This document shows, in pieces, positions 46,516 through 55,191 of a stretch of DNA of 64,000 bases; position 1 is the stretch's first letter, and every line of letters starts with the position of its first letter. The translations under genes and the position numbers were made by a program. Origin of the DNA: Clostridia bacterium (GTDB lineage: Bacteria > Bacillota > Clostridia > Saccharofermentanales > Saccharofermentanaceae); assembly GCA_016287245.1 (NCBI GenBank), contig JAEEWG010000012.1, positions 1 through 64,000 on the forward strand. Direction: 5' to 3'. Below the pieces are notes generated by a model. That model was not told the origin of the DNA and made no database searches. It saw only the letters and a list, made by a program, of their open reading frames with translations.

Positions 46516-47811
46516 ATGAAAACCAGAAAACTGACGGCACTCTTGCTTACATCTTCCCTTCTTCTTTCCATGGGCACCGCCTGCGGAAAAAAGGCAAATA
46601 CCACCAGCAATCTTCGGACCAGAACGGCCGAGCGCCCGCAGAACCAGACGGCGATCTTCGATCTCGTCAATAACGGGGCCGGCAAGAACGGCACCATGAC
46701 CGAAGAAGAACTTCGAAAAGCATATTCCGAGTTCGTATTCGGCGTCATGAAAAGATGCCTCGCGGCGGCCAAAGGCGACAATGTCCTGATCTCCTCCGAC
46801 TCGATCCTTTTCGCGCTGGAGATGTGTGCGGCCGGCGCCTCGGGAGATACTCTGGACCAGATGCTTCAGACCATGGTTCCGGGAGCTTCGAACGAAGAGG
46901 GCTTCCAGTTCGCCGTAGAGCGCATGAAGAGCCTGAAAAATGAGCAGCTCCGGATCGCGAACTCCGCATGGATCAACGACAGCCTCAAGGCTTCTGTGTA
47001 TGAAGATTATCTTTCCTATGTGAAAAGACACTTCAACGCGCAGGTTTCGAATATCAAGTTCGACAGTTCCGCTGTTAAGACCATCAATAAGTGGGTCAGC
47101 GAAAAGACGGACGGCATGATCGAAAATCTCATCGACAACATTTCCTCCGAGTCTCTCATGGTCCTCGTCAACGCGATCACCTTTGACGCGAAGTGGGCAA
47201 ATCCCTTCGATGAATCCGATGTCATGGACCTGGTCTTCCATTCCGGTGACGGCTCGAGAAAGAGCACACCCTTCCTCTGCGGCGGAGACGACGGAACCTA
47301 TCTTTATAATGAGAATGCCCAGGGCTTCCTCAAATACTACGAAGGCGGAAAGTACGCTTTCATGACGATCCTTCCGAACGACGAAGAAGTGGATATCAAT
47401 ACATTCATGCAGGAGATGACCACAGAAGAGTACTGGAAATTCTGGGAAAGCAGAACGACAGAATATAACCTCTACTTCCAGTTCCCGGAATTTGAAACTG
47501 ACTATTCGCAGGAGCTTCAGAACTACCTTGCGGATATGGGCATGAAAGATGCCTTCCATTCCGTAAAAGCTGATTTTTCCAACATGACCGATATCGGTGT
47601 ATTCATCAGCCGGGTCATCCATAAGACCCACATCGAAGTCAACCGCAGCGGCACCCGCGCAGCAGCGGCCACAGCGATCGAAATGAAGTGCATGGCTGCC
47701 ATGGAACCCGAAGAGATAAAATCCGTGATCTGCGACCGTCCGTTCGCCTACGCGATCGTCGATGTTGAAAGCGGACTTCCGGTATTCCTCGGAACACTAG
47801 AGACCATCTGA
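46516..47811 (+). CDS. Serpin-family lipoprotein (protease inhibitor)
   Basis: 431 residues: signal peptide with lipobox MGTAC (Cys23), then a full serpin fold ending LPVFLGTL. The reactive-centre loop hinge SGTRAAAATA has small residues at P15-P9, as in inhibitory serpins. Counting from P15 Gly gives Met at P1 and Ala at P1', which suggests chymotrypsin-, elastase- or subtilisin-like targets. It would act on the outer surface against host or competitor proteases. AAAAGGAG precedes the ATG. Confidence 0.92.
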   Translation: MKTRKLTALLLTSSLLLSMGTACGKKANTTSNLRTRTAERPQNQTAIFDLVNNGAGKNGTMTEEELRKAYSEFVFGVMKRCLAAAKGDNVLISSDSILFALEMCAAGASGDTLDQMLQTMVPGASNEEGFQFAVERMKSLKNEQLRIANSAWINDSLKASVYEDYLSYVKRHFNAQVSNIKFDSSAVKTINKWVSEKTDGMIENLIDNISSESLMVLVNAITFDAKWANPFDESDVMDLVFHSGDGSRKSTPFLCGGDDGTYLYNENAQGFLKYYEGGKYAFMTILPNDEEVDINTFMQEMTTEEYWKFWESRTTEYNLYFQFPEFETDYSQELQNYLADMGMKDAFHSVKADFSNMTDIGVFISRVIHKTHIEVNRSGTRAAAATAIEMKCMAAMEPEEIKSVICDRPFAYAIVDVESGLPVFLGTLETI

Positions 47812-47849
47812 CACGAAGCGCCCTATGTGCCCCTTCAGCGCTTTGAAAA

Positions 47850-47885
47850 AAGCGGGATCCCCCATCGGATCCCGCTTACTTTTTT
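47850..47885. terminator. Bidirectional terminator between serpin and HAD genes
   Basis: An 11-bp perfect stem (AAGCGGGATCC with GGATCCCGCTT), with A-run before and T-run after. Confidence 0.88.
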
Positions 47886-47886
47886 C

Positions 47887-48597
47887 TCATTTTCCTTTTT
47901 CCGCATCGCGTGCATTCATCTCATCGATCAGCCGGAGGACATCCTCTCTGGTTTCCGCCTGCGGAAACTCCGGATAGACCGGACACGGAATATGCGGTTC
48001 ATAGGCTAAGGGACGGAACCACTCGCACTGCACAGCCGTCATGCCGGCTTCCCTGGCCGCCTGAAGCTCACGCGAACCGCCGTCACCTACATACATGCAC
48101 TCCGAAGGATCAGCACCGAGTTCTTCAGCAATACTGAAATACATCCGCAGCTCCGGCTTCTTGATCCCCTGCTCATACGAAAGGCGGACCGCATCGAAAT
48201 ACGGCATCAGGTCCGAAGAACGGATCATGTCTCTTTCATCAGAAAAGCAGTTACTGATCAGACCGATCCTGATGCCCCGCTTCCTAAGACCCGAAAGAAG
48301 CTCGAACGTTTCTACCGGAATTGAAGAGAATGTATCTTCCTGGCTTTCATGCCTCTTGGAAAGAAGAAGCTCCACGGCTTCAGGCGTATAAGCGCCGCAC
48401 TTTTGAAGCGCCTGCGCCGCTCCTTCTCCCAAAGTCATCTGCCCCATGGTCCTGGCATCTTCCGTCTCGTGCCAGTAAGCGTAGTACTCATCTCCCCGCA
48501 TGTTGAGATCTCTCATGAAATCCTCAGAGAAATAGACCCTGCCCATAAAGAGGGAGACCAGGGTCTCATACATATCGAAAATACAGACTTTGATCAA
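47887..48597 (-). CDS. HAD-superfamily hydrolase
   Basis: 236 residues with motif I FDMYETL, motif II ISNCFSDE, a motif III lysine near EQGIKKPE and motif IV YVGDGGSRE. In motif I the usual DxDxT has Tyr at position 3 (DMYET), as in haloacid dehalogenase-like members. The start is a TTG at 48597 with GGAGG 8 bases upstream. It is probably co-transcribed with the MIF-like gene 17 bases upstream. Substrate unknown. Confidence 0.82.
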   Translation of the reverse strand: MIKVCIFDMYETLVSLFMGRVYFSEDFMRDLNMRGDEYYAYWHETEDARTMGQMTLGEGAAQALQKCGAYTPEAVELLLSKRHESQEDTFSSIPVETFELLSGLRKRGIRIGLISNCFSDERDMIRSSDLMPYFDAVRLSYEQGIKKPELRMYFSIAEELGADPSECMYVGDGGSRELQAAREAGMTAVQCEWFRPLAYEPHIPCPVYPEFPQAETREDVLRLIDEMNARDAEKGK

Positions 48598-48614
48598 GTG
48601 AAAATCCTCCGGTA

Positions 48615-48956
48615 TCAGAAATTACTGCCGTTCCAGCCCCAGTCACTGACGGGGTGGTAAGTAATATAGACACTGTCACCGGGAATACCGTATTTTTCAA
48701 GGAGCATCGCGCAGATCGCACCCGTCATCCGGTTATAAAGATCGGAAGGAGCGTTGCCGAGAAGACTTACCGCGATGTAGGCACCCTTTTCCAGTTTCTT
48801 TCCGCCGAACCACAGGTCACATCCGTCCTCGATCCCGACCATCAGGTAGGACTCGGGTTTATTGAGGGTCGTGATCAGTTTTCCGAATTCACTTTTCAGT
48901 TCTTCCTTCTGCTCGGAAGACAGCTTGAGCGTTGTTTTTGCATCGATAAATGGCAT
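48615..48956 (-). CDS. MIF/phenylpyruvate tautomerase-like protein
   Basis: 113 residues with Pro right after Met (the catalytic N-terminal proline of the tautomerase superfamily), KPESYLMVGIEDG and the C-terminal YITYHPVSDWGWNGSNF typical of MIF. Bacterial MIF homologues are trimers with keto-enol tautomerase activity; some modulate host immunity. AAGGAG precedes the ATG. Probably the first gene of a pair with the HAD gene. Confidence 0.88.
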   Translation of the reverse strand: MPFIDAKTTLKLSSEQKEELKSEFGKLITTLNKPESYLMVGIEDGCDLWFGGKKLEKGAYIAVSLLGNAPSDLYNRMTGAICAMLLEKYGIPGDSVYITYHPVSDWGWNGSNF

Positions 48957-49054
48957 AGAAAAAGCACTCCTTCGTTTTTTTTCATTATAGCATTACGAAA
49001 GAGCGCTTCTTCTGATTTACTGTTCTACTGCTAGTATAACGCGATAGCTTTTTC

Positions 49055-49537
49055 TTATCGGTTGTCCACCTTTTCCGGATACATGTCGTGGTTCGCCATT
49101 CTGTCAAAAGCGACTTTCTCCCAGGGCGTCCCGGCTTTTCCGTAGTTGCAGTACGGGTCGATGGAGATGCCTCCGCGCGGTGTGAACTTGCCCCACACCT
49201 CAATATACTTCGGATCCATGAGCTTGATGAGATCCTTCATGATGATGTTTACGCAGTCCTCGTGAAAATCACCGTGATTTCTAAAAGAGAACAGATAGAG
49301 CTTCAGGGACTTGCTCTCCACCATCTTGATGTTCGGCACATACGAGATCGTGATCGTCGCAAAATCCGGCTGCCCCGTGATCGGGCAAAGGCTCGTAAAC
49401 TCCGGACAGTTGAACTTCACGAAGTAATCGTTGTCCGGATGCTTATTCTCAAAAGTCTCCAGCACCGACGGATCGTAATCGAATACATACTTGGTGCCCT
49501 GGTTCCCCAGGAGCGTCAGCTCTTCTCTTTCTCTCAT
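49055..49537 (-). CDS. queF: preQ0 reductase
   Basis: 160 residues, the short single-domain QueF. It reduces 7-cyano-7-deazaguanine to preQ1 with NADPH. The catalytic Cys lies in [36 protein letters not shown] is the NADPH and family motif. GGGAGGAC precedes the ATG, 15 bases after the transporter stop. It forms a queuosine operon with the next gene. Confidence 0.95.
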   Translation of the reverse strand: MREREELTLLGNQGTKYVFDYDPSVLETFENKHPDNDYFVKFNCPEFTSLCPITGQPDFATITISYVPNIKMVESKSLKLYLFSFRNHGDFHEDCVNIIMKDLIKLMDPKYIEVWGKFTPRGGISIDPYCNYGKAGTPWEKVAFDRMANHDMYPEKVDNR

Positions 49538-49551
49538 GGTCAGGTCCTCCC

Positions 49552-50304
49552 TTATCCCTTGATGACGTTGTACTTAACGTTATAGTCGAAGGTATCGACG
49601 CCTTCCTTTCTCTTGACCCAGCGGACGACAGCGTACGTCACCGGCGTGAAAAGAACTTCGTAGGCGACTTTGAAGAGATACTGGAACAATATCATCTTCA
49701 GCACTTCCGAATTCTCCATCGTGCCCCAGAAAGAGATGGTGATGAAGATCACGGAGTCGAATCCCTCGCCGACCACCGTCGAAAGGATCGTACGCATCCA
49801 GAGGTTTTTGCCCTTCGTCATGACCTTCATCTTCGACAGGATGATGGAATTGGAAAACTCACCGAAAAGATAGCCGGCAAAGGAAGCAAGAGCGACACGC
49901 GGCGTCGTACCCATAACGGTCTCATAGGCGCTCTGTCCCTCGAAGAACCCGGGGTGCGGAAGTCCGATCGTAACAAGGTAGATCAGAACAGCGAAAAAGC
50001 TCATCGCGAAGCCCATCCAGATTACAAAACGCGCCTTCTTAAAACCATATACTTCCGTGAAGACATCGCCGAAGATATACGTCAGCGGGAAAAGAATGAC
50101 CGCCGCCGGAAGCGTGATGGAATCCGTCACCGCCCACATCTTGCCTGCGATCAGATTCGAAAGCAGAAGGCAGGACACGAATATAATTCCGATGCACATA
50201 AAAAGCTTCGACATCGGCTGTTCCGCCAGAGCCGGCTTTTCCTCAGAAGCATCCGTCGTGATCTTCGAAAGCTCCTCATTTTGAAGTTTCATCAGTTTAC
50301 TCAT
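49552..50304 (-). CDS. Queuosine precursor transporter (YhhQ family)
   Basis: 250 residues with six predicted membrane helices. [20 protein letters not shown] and [17 protein letters not shown] are family signatures of the YhhQ/VUT group, which imports preQ0 or preQ1. TTTTAGGAG precedes the ATG. It is co-transcribed with queF behind a leader that ends in a terminator, which implies control by the deazapurine level. Confidence 0.92.
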   Translation of the reverse strand: MSKLMKLQNEELSKITTDASEEKPALAEQPMSKLFMCIGIIFVSCLLLSNLIAGKMWAVTDSITLPAAVILFPLTYIFGDVFTEVYGFKKARFVIWMGFAMSFFAVLIYLVTIGLPHPGFFEGQSAYETVMGTTPRVALASFAGYLFGEFSNSIILSKMKVMTKGKNLWMRTILSTVVGEGFDSVIFITISFWGTMENSEVLKMILFQYLFKVAYEVLFTPVTYAVVRWVKRKEGVDTFDYNVKYNVIKG

Positions 50305-50319
50305 AAAACACTCCTAAAA

Positions 50320-50480
50320 CAAAAAAATAGCTTGCCTTTTCAAAAACGCAAACTATACCAGAAAGCGCGCAGCACCTGCGCATATATGCTCGATATAGTC
50401 CTGGTTTTGTTTAACGACAGGATGGCACAAACGAACTGTCGGCAGGGTTCTCCGCGCGAATCTTCAGCGCTTTTTCAGGA
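50320..50480 (-). promoter_or_regulatory. Structured leader with terminator before the queuosine genes
   Basis: On the minus strand an 8-bp stem (50348-50355 with 50328-50335) is followed by T7-8 at 50320-50327, 15 bases before the transporter start. Upstream is GCGCAG-GTG-CTGCGC within an ACCAG...CTGGT stem that overlaps the terminator arm. The layout fits a preQ1-sensing riboswitch, but I cannot match it to a known preQ1 class consensus. Confidence 0.5.
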
Positions 50481-50568
50481 GACCGTGCGCGTTAAGGATA
50501 CCAGTTTTCCCTGAAATGTCAAGCATTTCCGCCCGAAAAGATCCGCGCCTTTTGGGAAAATGCCATGG

Positions 50569-50597
50569 CACAATCCATCAATCTGTGATATTATAGT
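50569..50597 (+). promoter_or_regulatory. Probable promoter of tRNA-Val
   Basis: TGGCAC and TATTAT about 17 bases apart, just before the tRNA. The -35 box is weak. Spacing and position are right. Confidence 0.4.
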
Positions 50598-50601
50598 CGG
50601 C

Positions 50602-50676
50602 GGAAGCTTAGCTCAGCGGGAGAGCATTCCCTTCACAGGGGAGGGGCCATGGGTTCGAACCCCATAGTTTCCACCA
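50602..50676 (+). tRNA. tRNA-Val (anticodon CAC)
   Basis: Complete cloverleaf: acceptor GGAAGCT with AGTTTCC, D-arm GCTCAGCGGGAGAGC, anticodon loop TTCACAG (CAC), T-arm ATGGG-TTCGAAC-CCCAT, and an encoded CCA end. It reads valine GUG. Confidence 0.93.
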
Positions 50677-50683
50677 GACATAC

Positions 50684-50725
50684 AAAAACCTGAAAGCAGG
50701 ATCAACTCTCGCTTTCAGGTTTTTT
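50684..50725 (+). terminator. Intrinsic terminator of tRNA-Val
   Basis: An 11-bp perfect stem (AACCTGAAAGC with GCTTTCAGGTT) and T6. Confidence 0.9.
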
Positions 50726-50798
50726 AATCTCATTAATACCATGTCAGACTCAATCGACAAAAGGAAGTCTTTTTTCAAGGTCCTCAGAGCTTTCGCCG

Positions 50799-51515
50799 TC
50801 AATCAGTTCCATCGATCGGGAAATCGAAGCTGATCACATAGTCCGCGATTTTGTTGACTTGCAATGTGCAGGTCTGCCTATCTTTTTGAAACCCTACATA
50901 CCAGGTGTCTTCATTCTCGCCGCTTTTCCTGTTTAGATGGATCTCATAACCTTCCGACTGGATCCTCTCTACGATGGCTTCCGCCACCTCGAAGGCATAC
51001 TCCTTTTCTTCAATATGCAGCTCCAGGACGACCCGGCCGGATCCGACAAAATCAGGATCACACTTCATGCCGGAAAAGACAGAGATCCTACTGATATAGC
51101 GAATGGTGTCAGAAGAGTCTTCTGTGAAGAACCAGCTGAAATCGTCATTTCTCTTATTGAAAAGCCTGCAGCCATCTATAATGACCCTTTCGTAAAAGTC
51201 CTCGCTGTACATGCCTTCTTTTACATGGGTCGCCTTCCACAGATTCTCGACGATCTCATCCGAGCTCATCCCATCCAGACGAATAATGATCGAATCGTCG
51301 GTGATCGGCTTTTCTTTCTCTTCTACCGTTACATCTTTTAGGCCGGACGTATCCGCTGTATCGTCAACGGTGAGATCATTTGTTGAGATCGGATTCGAAA
51401 TCTTCGTGGTGTTTTCCCGATCGTCCTTTCCCGCCGATTTACAGCCTGCTGTTCCTGCGAGAGACCCTACTGCCACTACTGCTGCAATGATTCTGATGAT
51501 TGTTTTCTTTTTCAT
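50799..51515 (-). CDS. Lipoprotein sharing the sensor domain of the neighbouring sigma fusion
   Basis: About 238 residues; lipobox LAGTAGC. The C-terminal domain (about 75-238) is clearly homologous to residues 315-472 of the 51647-53065 product. Shared landmarks are DSI..., GM(S/T)...VEN(L/I)WK(A/T)T(H/N)V, a central (Y)I-RI-V-(Y/F) strand, CDP, and VERxQ(S/A)EGYE. Its promoter is also nearly identical to that of the sigma gene. The ATG at 51515 (MKKKTII) is preferred over 51524. Probably a co-regulated partner of the sigma fusion; molecular role unknown. Confidence 0.8.
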   Translation of the reverse strand: MKKKTIIRIIAAVVAVGSLAGTAGCKSAGKDDRENTTKISNPISTNDLTVDDTADTSGLKDVTVEEKEKPITDDSIIIRLDGMSSDEIVENLWKATHVKEGMYSEDFYERVIIDGCRLFNKRNDDFSWFFTEDSSDTIRYISRISVFSGMKCDPDFVGSGRVVLELHIEEKEYAFEVAEAIVERIQSEGYEIHLNRKSGENEDTWYVGFQKDRQTCTLQVNKIADYVISFDFPIDGTD

Positions 51516-51558
51516 AATTCCCATCCTTTCTTGTTCACTGCTATTCGCTTCTGCCCTA

Positions 51559-51586
51559 TAGACGAATAACTGATGTGAATTATTGG
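51559..51586 (-). promoter_or_regulatory. ECF promoter, CCAATAA-N15-CGTCTA, lipoprotein gene
   Basis: CCAATAA and CGTCTA are 15 bases apart on the minus strand, followed 3 bases later by GGCAGA. All three elements and spacings recur before the sigma fusion gene. Confidence 0.75.
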
Positions 51587-51646
51587 ATGATTCGAGAAAA
51601 ATTTTTCAAAACCGGATTTTTTCTCCTATGAGCGGAGAAGATCATC

Positions 51647-53065
51647 CTATTTTCCGATGAGCGGAATTCGCATTTCGATCACAGGGAAGGATATGGAGTA
51701 TCTATGCACTTCAAACGTCCTTCCGTAGCCCACAAATTTTATGACTCTCCGAAACGAATCGGGGCCGGTATCCTGTTTGACTTCGTACCCTTCAGCCTGA
51801 TACCGCTCGACGATCTTTTCGAGCAATTCATCAGTGAATGCCTCGTCATCCAGATGGATCGCCAGACGGACATGGGAATACTCATCGTCTCCATGGAAAG
51901 TCGGATCACACTCATCTTTTGAGTACACTTCAATTCTTTGGATGTATGGCCTGGGTGTTTCGCCGGAAAATAACCAGACAAACTCGTTATCTGTGAGAAA
52001 GGCAGAAGGCGTTTCCGGTTTGATGATATTCTCGGAGTACTCATCTCGGGTCATGCCTGTATGCACATTCGTGGTCTTCCAGATGTTGTCGACACACTCC
52101 TTTGCGGTCATACCTTCCATGCAGACATAGATCGAATCGCCCGAGACCACCCCGGAAGGTTCTGCGTGATGAGTGACTCCGTTATCCGAAGCGGTGATCG
52201 ATCCCTCTTCCCGGTCATTTTTCCCGCGACCGTCGTTTTGCTCCGTTATGCGCGCATTCTTATCATTCTTTTGGGGGGATGTATGCTTCGCATATTCTAC
52301 GGAGATTCCGATGATGGCGCCGGCGGCAACGACAGCGATGAGGCTTCCGATGATCACTTTCTTTATCGTGCTTGATGCCCCTTTTTTCACGGCTTCAGAA
52401 ATAACAGTGGACGTGGCTTTTCCTGCGGCAGCTTCAGCAGATGCGGACAGTTGGCTGAGCAACGAAGCAGGCATGGGCTTGAATAGCACCTGTTCCGTTT
52501 CTTTTGTAAAAAGCTTCGTTAAGAACGGCACGACCATAAACAGTTTCGTATCATTATCTTTTTCATATTTCTCGACCTCCTTCTTGATCTTCTTCTTGGC
52601 GTAGTTAAGACGCCACAGAATGGTTCCCTGAGGAACACCAAGAACTTCGGAGATCTCTTTTGTCGTCATTTCATCGAAATAGTAGAGGATGAGCGTTTTT
52701 CTGATCTCTTCCGACAAAGACTTCTCGATAATGTCCATGATCACTTTTCTCATCTCGGCCGATTCGACGAGGGAGTCCGGAAGGAAATCCTCCGCCACAT
52801 CTTCGACATTTTCGAAGAATTCGTCCTCCACATTAACCGTCTTCGTCAGCTTGATCCGGTCCAGACACTTATTGGCTGCCGTCTTCTTCAGCCAGGCGTT
52901 TACCTTGCTCTTATCGGCGATCGTGTCGTAGGACTTGATCAGGGCGAGAAAAGTTTCCTGTACGATATCTTCGGCATCGGCCTCGTTCTTAAGAAAAGAC
53001 ATGGCCGTCCAGTACACCGCGCGGTATGAGTCATTGTAGATCTTTTCGAGTTCCTGGTTTGTCAT
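51647..53065 (-). CDS. ECF sigma factor fused to a transmembrane and extracytoplasmic domain
   Basis: 472 residues. Sigma region 2 is at about 8-75 and region 4 at about 115-165 (DEMTTKEISEVLGVPQGTILWRLNYAKKKI). A flexible segment, one transmembrane helix (about 237-256), a polar linker and an outer domain (about 315-472) follow. Most ECF factors are soluble and held by a separate anti-sigma protein. Here sigma and sensor are on one chain, so activity may be controlled by conformation or proteolysis. No separate anti-sigma gene adjoins. The lipoprotein at 50799 carries the same outer domain. Confidence 0.88.
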   Translation of the reverse strand: MTNQELEKIYNDSYRAVYWTAMSFLKNEADAEDIVQETFLALIKSYDTIADKSKVNAWLKKTAANKCLDRIKLTKTVNVEDEFFENVEDVAEDFLPDSLVESAEMRKVIMDIIEKSLSEEIRKTLILYYFDEMTTKEISEVLGVPQGTILWRLNYAKKKIKKEVEKYEKDNDTKLFMVVPFLTKLFTKETEQVLFKPMPASLLSQLSASAEAAAGKATSTVISEAVKKGASSTIKKVIIGSLIAVVAAGAIIGISVEYAKHTSPQKNDKNARITEQNDGRGKNDREEGSITASDNGVTHHAEPSGVVSGDSIYVCMEGMTAKECVDNIWKTTNVHTGMTRDEYSENIIKPETPSAFLTDNEFVWLFSGETPRPYIQRIEVYSKDECDPTFHGDDEYSHVRLAIHLDDEAFTDELLEKIVERYQAEGYEVKQDTGPDSFRRVIKFVGYGRTFEVHRYSISFPVIEMRIPLIGK

Positions 53066-53099
53066 GTTGATTGCCTCCTGTTTATCCGCATCTGCCCTT

Positions 53100-53127
53100 T
53101 AGACGAATGACGGAAGAGGTTTATTGG
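53100..53127 (-). promoter_or_regulatory. ECF promoter, CCAATAA-N15-CGTCTA, sigma fusion gene
   Basis: Same -35, spacing, -10 and downstream GGCAGA as the site at 51559-51586. This implies that the sigma factor drives its own gene and the lipoprotein gene. Confidence 0.75.
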
Positions 53128-53155
53128 GTGGTCAGAGAAAAGATTTCAGCATCAT

Positions 53156-53506
53156 TTATTGCAGAAGGTACACGATTGAAGTGCCGATGGTAAAGGACAC
53201 CAGATTCAGATAAAACGACACTCGGTAGGGAGAGAATCTTTTAAAGTCGAGCAGGTCTTTATAGATCTTCGCTTCCACGAAAAAGGCGATGAGCTCCAGC
53301 ACACCGATATAATGCACCCACGGAATCGGCGTATAGCTGTAGAACACCATACTCAGGAAAACCACCGCCGGATTCGTGAGCATGTTTACCACAAAGATCA
53401 TGAAAAAGTCCATTTTCGTCCGTACGCCGAGGATCAGCGCGGTGAGCTCTTCGAGTATCACCGTCAGAACAAAGCACAGGGCAAAAGTCTTTACGATCTC
53501 AACCAT
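53156..53506 (-). CDS. Small integral membrane protein
   Basis: 116 residues with four predicted helices (about 5-27, 33-57, 62-78, 94-115) and a Pro-rich turn (YTPIPW). Its start overlaps the stop of the 66-residue gene by 8 bases. It is last in a run of membrane-protein genes that begins with the 12-helix transporter at 55005. I do not recognise a named family. Confidence 0.7.
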   Translation of the reverse strand: MVEIVKTFALCFVLTVILEELTALILGVRTKMDFFMIFVVNMLTNPAVVFLSMVFYSYTPIPWVHYIGVLELIAFFVEAKIYKDLLDFKRFSPYRVSFYLNLVSFTIGTSIVYLLQ

Positions 53507-53699
53507 TCATATCCCCGTTCGTCTTTTCAGCGGCGTCCGAATTCCCCGCCGCTTTCGCCTTTTTCTTGCGCACAGCGAGCGTGATGGCCACACCTGCCAC
53601 GATCAGAACCGCGACAACGATTCCCATAATGATGATCGTCGTATTATCGCTAGAAGTTTCCTTCGGCCTCGGGGCAATGTCCAGTAAAACACGTAACAT
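53499..53699 (-). CDS. Small single-span membrane protein
   Basis: 66 residues: a short outer N-terminus (MLRVLLDIAPRPKETSSDN), one helix (about 21-43) and a Lys/Ala-rich tail. GGAGGAA precedes the start. It overlaps the following gene and lies 88 bases after the 51-residue gene. Likely an accessory subunit of the neighbouring transporter. Confidence 0.65.
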   Translation of the reverse strand: MLRVLLDIAPRPKETSSDNTTIIIMGIVVAVLIVAGVAITLAVRKKKAKAAGNSDAAEKTNGDMNG

Positions 53700-53786
53700 A
53701 TTCGTTCCTCCTTAGTTGTCTCATTCTTACACGGTTCGTCCATGCATCGTTCTTTTATATGCTTCTTCCCGAAAAGATCCGTGATC

Positions 53787-53942
53787 TTACTTGTTCTTCC
53801 ACTTGTTTTTATCTTTCTTCGTTATGCAGAGAATGATAACAAGCGCGATCAGCCCCACGACTACGACTCCGCAAAAAACGAAACCCAGCAACATAATGGG
53901 GATGAGAGCAGCTCCCGCCGCATCCAGTGTTACGTTATACAT
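53787..53942 (-). CDS. 51-residue single-span membrane protein
   Basis: GGAGGAAGAAGATT precedes the ATG, which overlaps the transporter stop by 8 bases. One hydrophobic helix (about 10-38, GFVFCGVVVVGLIALVIIL) ends in a basic tail (TKKDKNKWKNK). Its translational coupling and clean ribosome site argue that it is real. Confidence 0.7.
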   Translation of the reverse strand: MYNVTLDAAGAALIPIMLLGFVFCGVVVVGLIALVIILCITKKDKNKWKNK

Positions 53943-55005
53943 AATCTTCTTCCTCCTTATCCGGTCGTAAGATATAATGTGCCAATAAGAAACATACCGC
54001 CGAAGCGAGTACGATGATCATACAGTTCATAAGTAAGCTGTCGGTCTTAAGATATGCCGCGATCACGGTCCCCATGAAAAGGCCGACCGTTGTGACACCG
54101 AAGGCCGCGCCAGGTGAGATCTTCAGCACGGAAAGGATCATCCCGAGTGCCACCGGCATCGTCATGCTGAAGAACATGATCCCGATCAGGGAGATGATCA
54201 TGATGCGGTCGCCGAACACCAGGAACGGCAGCGCGCCGATGATGCTGATGAATGCGGTCTTTCTGATGCCGATCGTATCCGATAAGATCCCGCCGAGGGC
54301 TTTCCCGATCCCCATAAATACATATAGCAGCACCGCCTCAACAAGTGTCGTTTTCCAGGATACGGGGATCCCGTATCCCACATACGAGCGGATGGTCACG
54401 ATCACAAAAGCGGCGGCGATGACGACGATGGCCACGCGCTTGGGGACCGTATAGTTAAAGCCCGAGCACTCTTCATTTTCTTCCGGATTTCCTTTATAAA
54501 GGGTCTCTCCGATAATGACCAGCGGCATCATGATTGCCGCCGTAAGTGCGATCCACCAGAAAGAAAGTCCCGTGCCCGCGAGGACCTGGCCTGTGATCAG
54601 GCCGAAGGATCCGCCACTGACGAAGATCGCGACCGGCGAGAGTTTTCCGCCGGAAGTGCGGATCGTCAGTTCCGCGCCGGAGATATGGACGAGTGCATTT
54701 CCAATGCAAAGAAGGACCAGTGATACCCAGAAGAGGATGCCTGTCGCATCCAGAATAAAGTAAAGGAGGAATCCGGAAAGAAGAAACGGCACACCCACGA
54801 TGCCCGGATGGAACTTTTGAAGAAGATCACGAAGCGATCCGAAAAGAAGCTGCGGCACGAAAGCGACCGCGTTATAGATCGTCGCGACTACGGAAATGAA
54901 AACGGGATCGCCGATGATGCGGTACAGCATAAAGAAGCACACCACTTCCAGCATAAAGTGGATAAAAAAGTACAGTAAAGCGGCTTTCCCTGCCCTTCCT
55001 GTCAT
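53935..55005 (-). CDS. MFS-type transporter
   Basis: About 356 residues with ten to twelve predicted helices and MFS-like inter-helix motifs (FGSLRDLLQKFHP in the loop after helix 2, GGILSDTIGIRKTA in the loop after helix 8). The ATG at 55005 has GGAGG at 6 bases. It is followed by three overlapping or closely spaced small membrane-protein genes, an unusual companion set. Substrate unknown. Confidence 0.78.
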   Translation of the reverse strand: MTGRAGKAALLYFFIHFMLEVVCFFMLYRIIGDPVFISVVATIYNAVAFVPQLLFGSLRDLLQKFHPGIVGVPFLLSGFLLYFILDATGILFWVSLVLLCIGNALVHISGAELTIRTSGGKLSPVAIFVSGGSFGLITGQVLAGTGLSFWWIALTAAIMMPLVIIGETLYKGNPEENEECSGFNYTVPKRVAIVVIAAAFVIVTIRSYVGYGIPVSWKTTLVEAVLLYVFMGIGKALGGILSDTIGIRKTAFISIIGALPFLVFGDRIMIISLIGIMFFSMTMPVALGMILSVLKISPGAAFGVTTVGLFMGTVIAAYLKTDSLLMNCMIIVLASAVCFLLAHYILRPDKEEEDYV

Positions 55006-55125
55006 GTGCGCCTCCTGCCGGCCCAAAAGGCCGTACGTTTCTAAAAGAGTCTTCTCCTAAACAAACCCCATGCCTAAATTATATACCATTCCCGTAAATC
55101 ATAAAGCGACGGAATCGATGGCGCA

Positions 55126-55166
55126 TAAAAAAGTGATCCTCCCCGAAAAAACGGAAAGGATCACTT
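55126..55166 (-). terminator. Intrinsic terminator after the BspA-like/peptide genes
   Basis: A 9-bp stem (AAGTGATCC with GGATCACTT) plus an inner pairing, with a T-run on the minus strand. Confidence 0.85.
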
Positions 55167-55191
55167 CATTTACTTTTTTATGCCGAAGCAC

